Source of the DNA: JAPSGM01 sp036258735
Lineage (GTDB): Bacteria > Chloroflexota > Limnocylindria > QHBO01
DNA length: 30,925 nucleotides
Assembly: GCA_036258735.1 (NCBI GenBank)
Contig: DATADC010000154.1
Span: forward strand, 1-30,925
Reading direction: 5' to 3'
The notes beneath the pieces were generated by a model. The model did no database searches, was not told where the DNA came from, and saw only the letters and a program-made list of their open reading frames with translations. The translations under genes were made by a program, and so were the position numbers. Below are positions 29,854-30,925 of this stretch, one piece after another (within the stretch, counting starts at the first letter, position 1; the number at the start of each line of letters is the position of its first letter).

Positions 29854-30925
29854 ATGCCCGAGGCGCCCCTCGCCGAGATGGGGTTCAAGCGGAACCTCAA
29901 GCTGGAGCTGTTCCCGACCATCTGGTGCCCGGGCTGTGGCATCGGCACGATCATGATGCAGCTGGCCATGGTCCTCGACGAGATAAACCTCGACGAGACG
30001 AACACCGTGGTCGTGACCGGGATTGGCTGCACCGGGCGGATGGGCGGCTACATGAAGTACGAGAGCGTCTACACGCTCCACGGCCGCACCTTGCCCGTGG
30101 CTGAGGCCATCAAGACGGTGCGACCGGAAATGAACGTTATCGTGGTGGCCGGGGACGGCGACACGGCCAGCATCGGCGGCAACCACCTCATCCACGCCCT
30201 GCGGCGCAACGCCCCGCTGACCGTGCTGTGCAACAACAACGAGATCTACGGGCTGACCGGCGGCCAGACCGGGCCGACCACGCCATCGGGAACCAAGACG
30301 CTCTCGAGCCCGGCCGGCAACCCGAACACGCCCATCAACCTCCAGGGCCTGGTGCGCTCGTCGGCGCAAGCGCTGTACGCCAAGACCACCGTCTACCACC
30401 AGCTGCACATGCGCAACGTCATCCGCGAGGCGATCGAGCACCCCGGCTTCAGCTTCGTGGACATCACCAGCCAGTGCATCGAGAACAACGGGCGCCGCAT
30501 CGGCTTCGCCAGCGCGAACGAGATGCTCACGTTCTATCGCAAGGCCTACAAGCGGGCGGCCAAGGACGCGGAGCGCCTCAACCCGTTCGAGATCGGCATC
30601 CTCTACCCGCGGACCGATGGAGAGGCACCGTCCGCGAACGGCAACGGCTCCGGCACGACAGAGGCTCCCGCACGCCCCGCCGAGCTGCCGGCGCAGCCAG
30701 CCGGACCGATGGCCTCGACGGCGGACTCGCCCGGCCTGGGGAGTGCCACCGCCAAGGCCCCGACTGCCGATGACGCCGAGAAGGCGCGACGCCGCGCCGA
30801 ATCCCAGCAGCGGGCCGCGCTGATGGCGCAGCTGAGCGCCGAGGTGAAGATGGCGGTGGCGCGCAAGGAGATCACGCTGGTCGACGCCCTCTCCCAGGCG
30901 GGCCTGGCGATCCCCGAGTGGCTGC
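29854..30925 (+). CDS. korB: 2-oxoacid:ferredoxin oxidoreductase beta subunit with C-terminal extension, partial
   Basis: The first 357 residues of the thiamine-diphosphate subunit; the frame is still open at the window end. It has IWCPGCGIGT (24-32), the GIGCTGRMGGY loop, the ThDP/Mg motif GDGDTASIGGNHLIHAL (101-117) with CNNNEIYGLTGGQTGPTT (126-143), and DITSQCIENN near the end of the domain. KorB proteins I know end at about 280-300 residues. Here the domain ends near 255 and is followed by a Ser/Thr/Pro/Ala/Gly linker (255-305), then a charged helical segment (307-345). The ATG follows the korA TAG directly, with a GGGGG ribosome-like site. A gamma subunit, if separate, would be downstream. 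Confidence 0.93.
   Translation, partial: MPEAPLAEMGFKRNLKLELFPTIWCPGCGIGTIMMQLAMVLDEINLDETNTVVVTGIGCTGRMGGYMKYESVYTLHGRTLPVAEAIKTVRPEMNVIVVAGDGDTASIGGNHLIHALRRNAPLTVLCNNNEIYGLTGGQTGPTTPSGTKTLSSPAGNPNTPINLQGLVRSSAQALYAKTTVYHQLHMRNVIREAIEHPGFSFVDITSQCIENNGRRIGFASANEMLTFYRKAYKRAAKDAERLNPFEIGILYPRTDGEAPSANGNGSGTTEAPARPAELPAQPAGPMASTADSPGLGSATAKAPTADDAEKARRRAESQQRAALMAQLSAEVKMAVARKEITLVDALSQAGLAIPEWL

Overview
The window is about 31 kb of very GC-rich, tightly packed bacterial DNA with roughly 30 protein genes, no tRNA, rRNA, transposase or CRISPR array. The gene set suggests a Chloroflexota chromosome, perhaps Limnocylindria-like: an F420-type LLM oxidoreductase, a korDAB 2-oxoacid:ferredoxin oxidoreductase, DUF3096, a Pro/Thr-linker Ser/Thr kinase, an ECF42-like sigma factor and a T-box leader. 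Several starts lack a Shine-Dalgarno but have a TANNNT-like hexamer 6-9 nt upstream. The phylum is an inference from gene content; no marker gene here fixes it.

Layout. 1-535: a partial Cys-rich small protein gene faces, through divergent promoters, a tryptophan-specific T-box leader. 536-3494: trpB2, converging on a membrane Ser/Thr kinase. 3559-4060: two small genes on the minus strand, a His-rich protein and a DUF3096 membrane peptide. 4139-8630: a surface-sugar operon (GT39-type membrane glycosyltransferase, nucleotide-sugar dehydrogenase, GT2, NAD epimerase) with overlapping or abutting genes, then an LLM oxidoreductase. 9542-15293, minus strand: YCII protein, proS, a 51-bp tandem repeat, and an M1-like peptidase plus MFS pair. 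15402-16346: arsR-trxA with a terminator and operator-like site, divergent from a zinc-ribbon peptide. 16348-19049: cyclophilin followed by a DPP-IV-like S9 peptidase.

19086-21787, minus strand: YCII/DGPF protein, ECF42-like sigma factor and DUF4173 membrane protein form one cluster. 21911-23187: EamA exporter and a coupled 94-residue protein. 23208-25863: a CapA-like lipoprotein and a VanY-type carboxypeptidase start from overlapping divergent promoters. 25870-28315: a histidine kinase/response regulator operon faces a secreted CHRD protein. 28418-30925: korD-korA-korB, the last cut by the window end and carrying an unusual C-terminal extension.

The best-supported regulatory find is the tryptophan T-box. 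Its specifier codon (TGG) and its discriminator-pairing base both fit tRNA-Trp, and it sits directly in front of an orphan TrpB2. Other items worth checking are the arsR-trxA operator and promoter overlap, the 51-bp hairpin repeat, the altered catalytic motif of the CapA-like protein, the KorB extension and the recurring leaderless-type starts.
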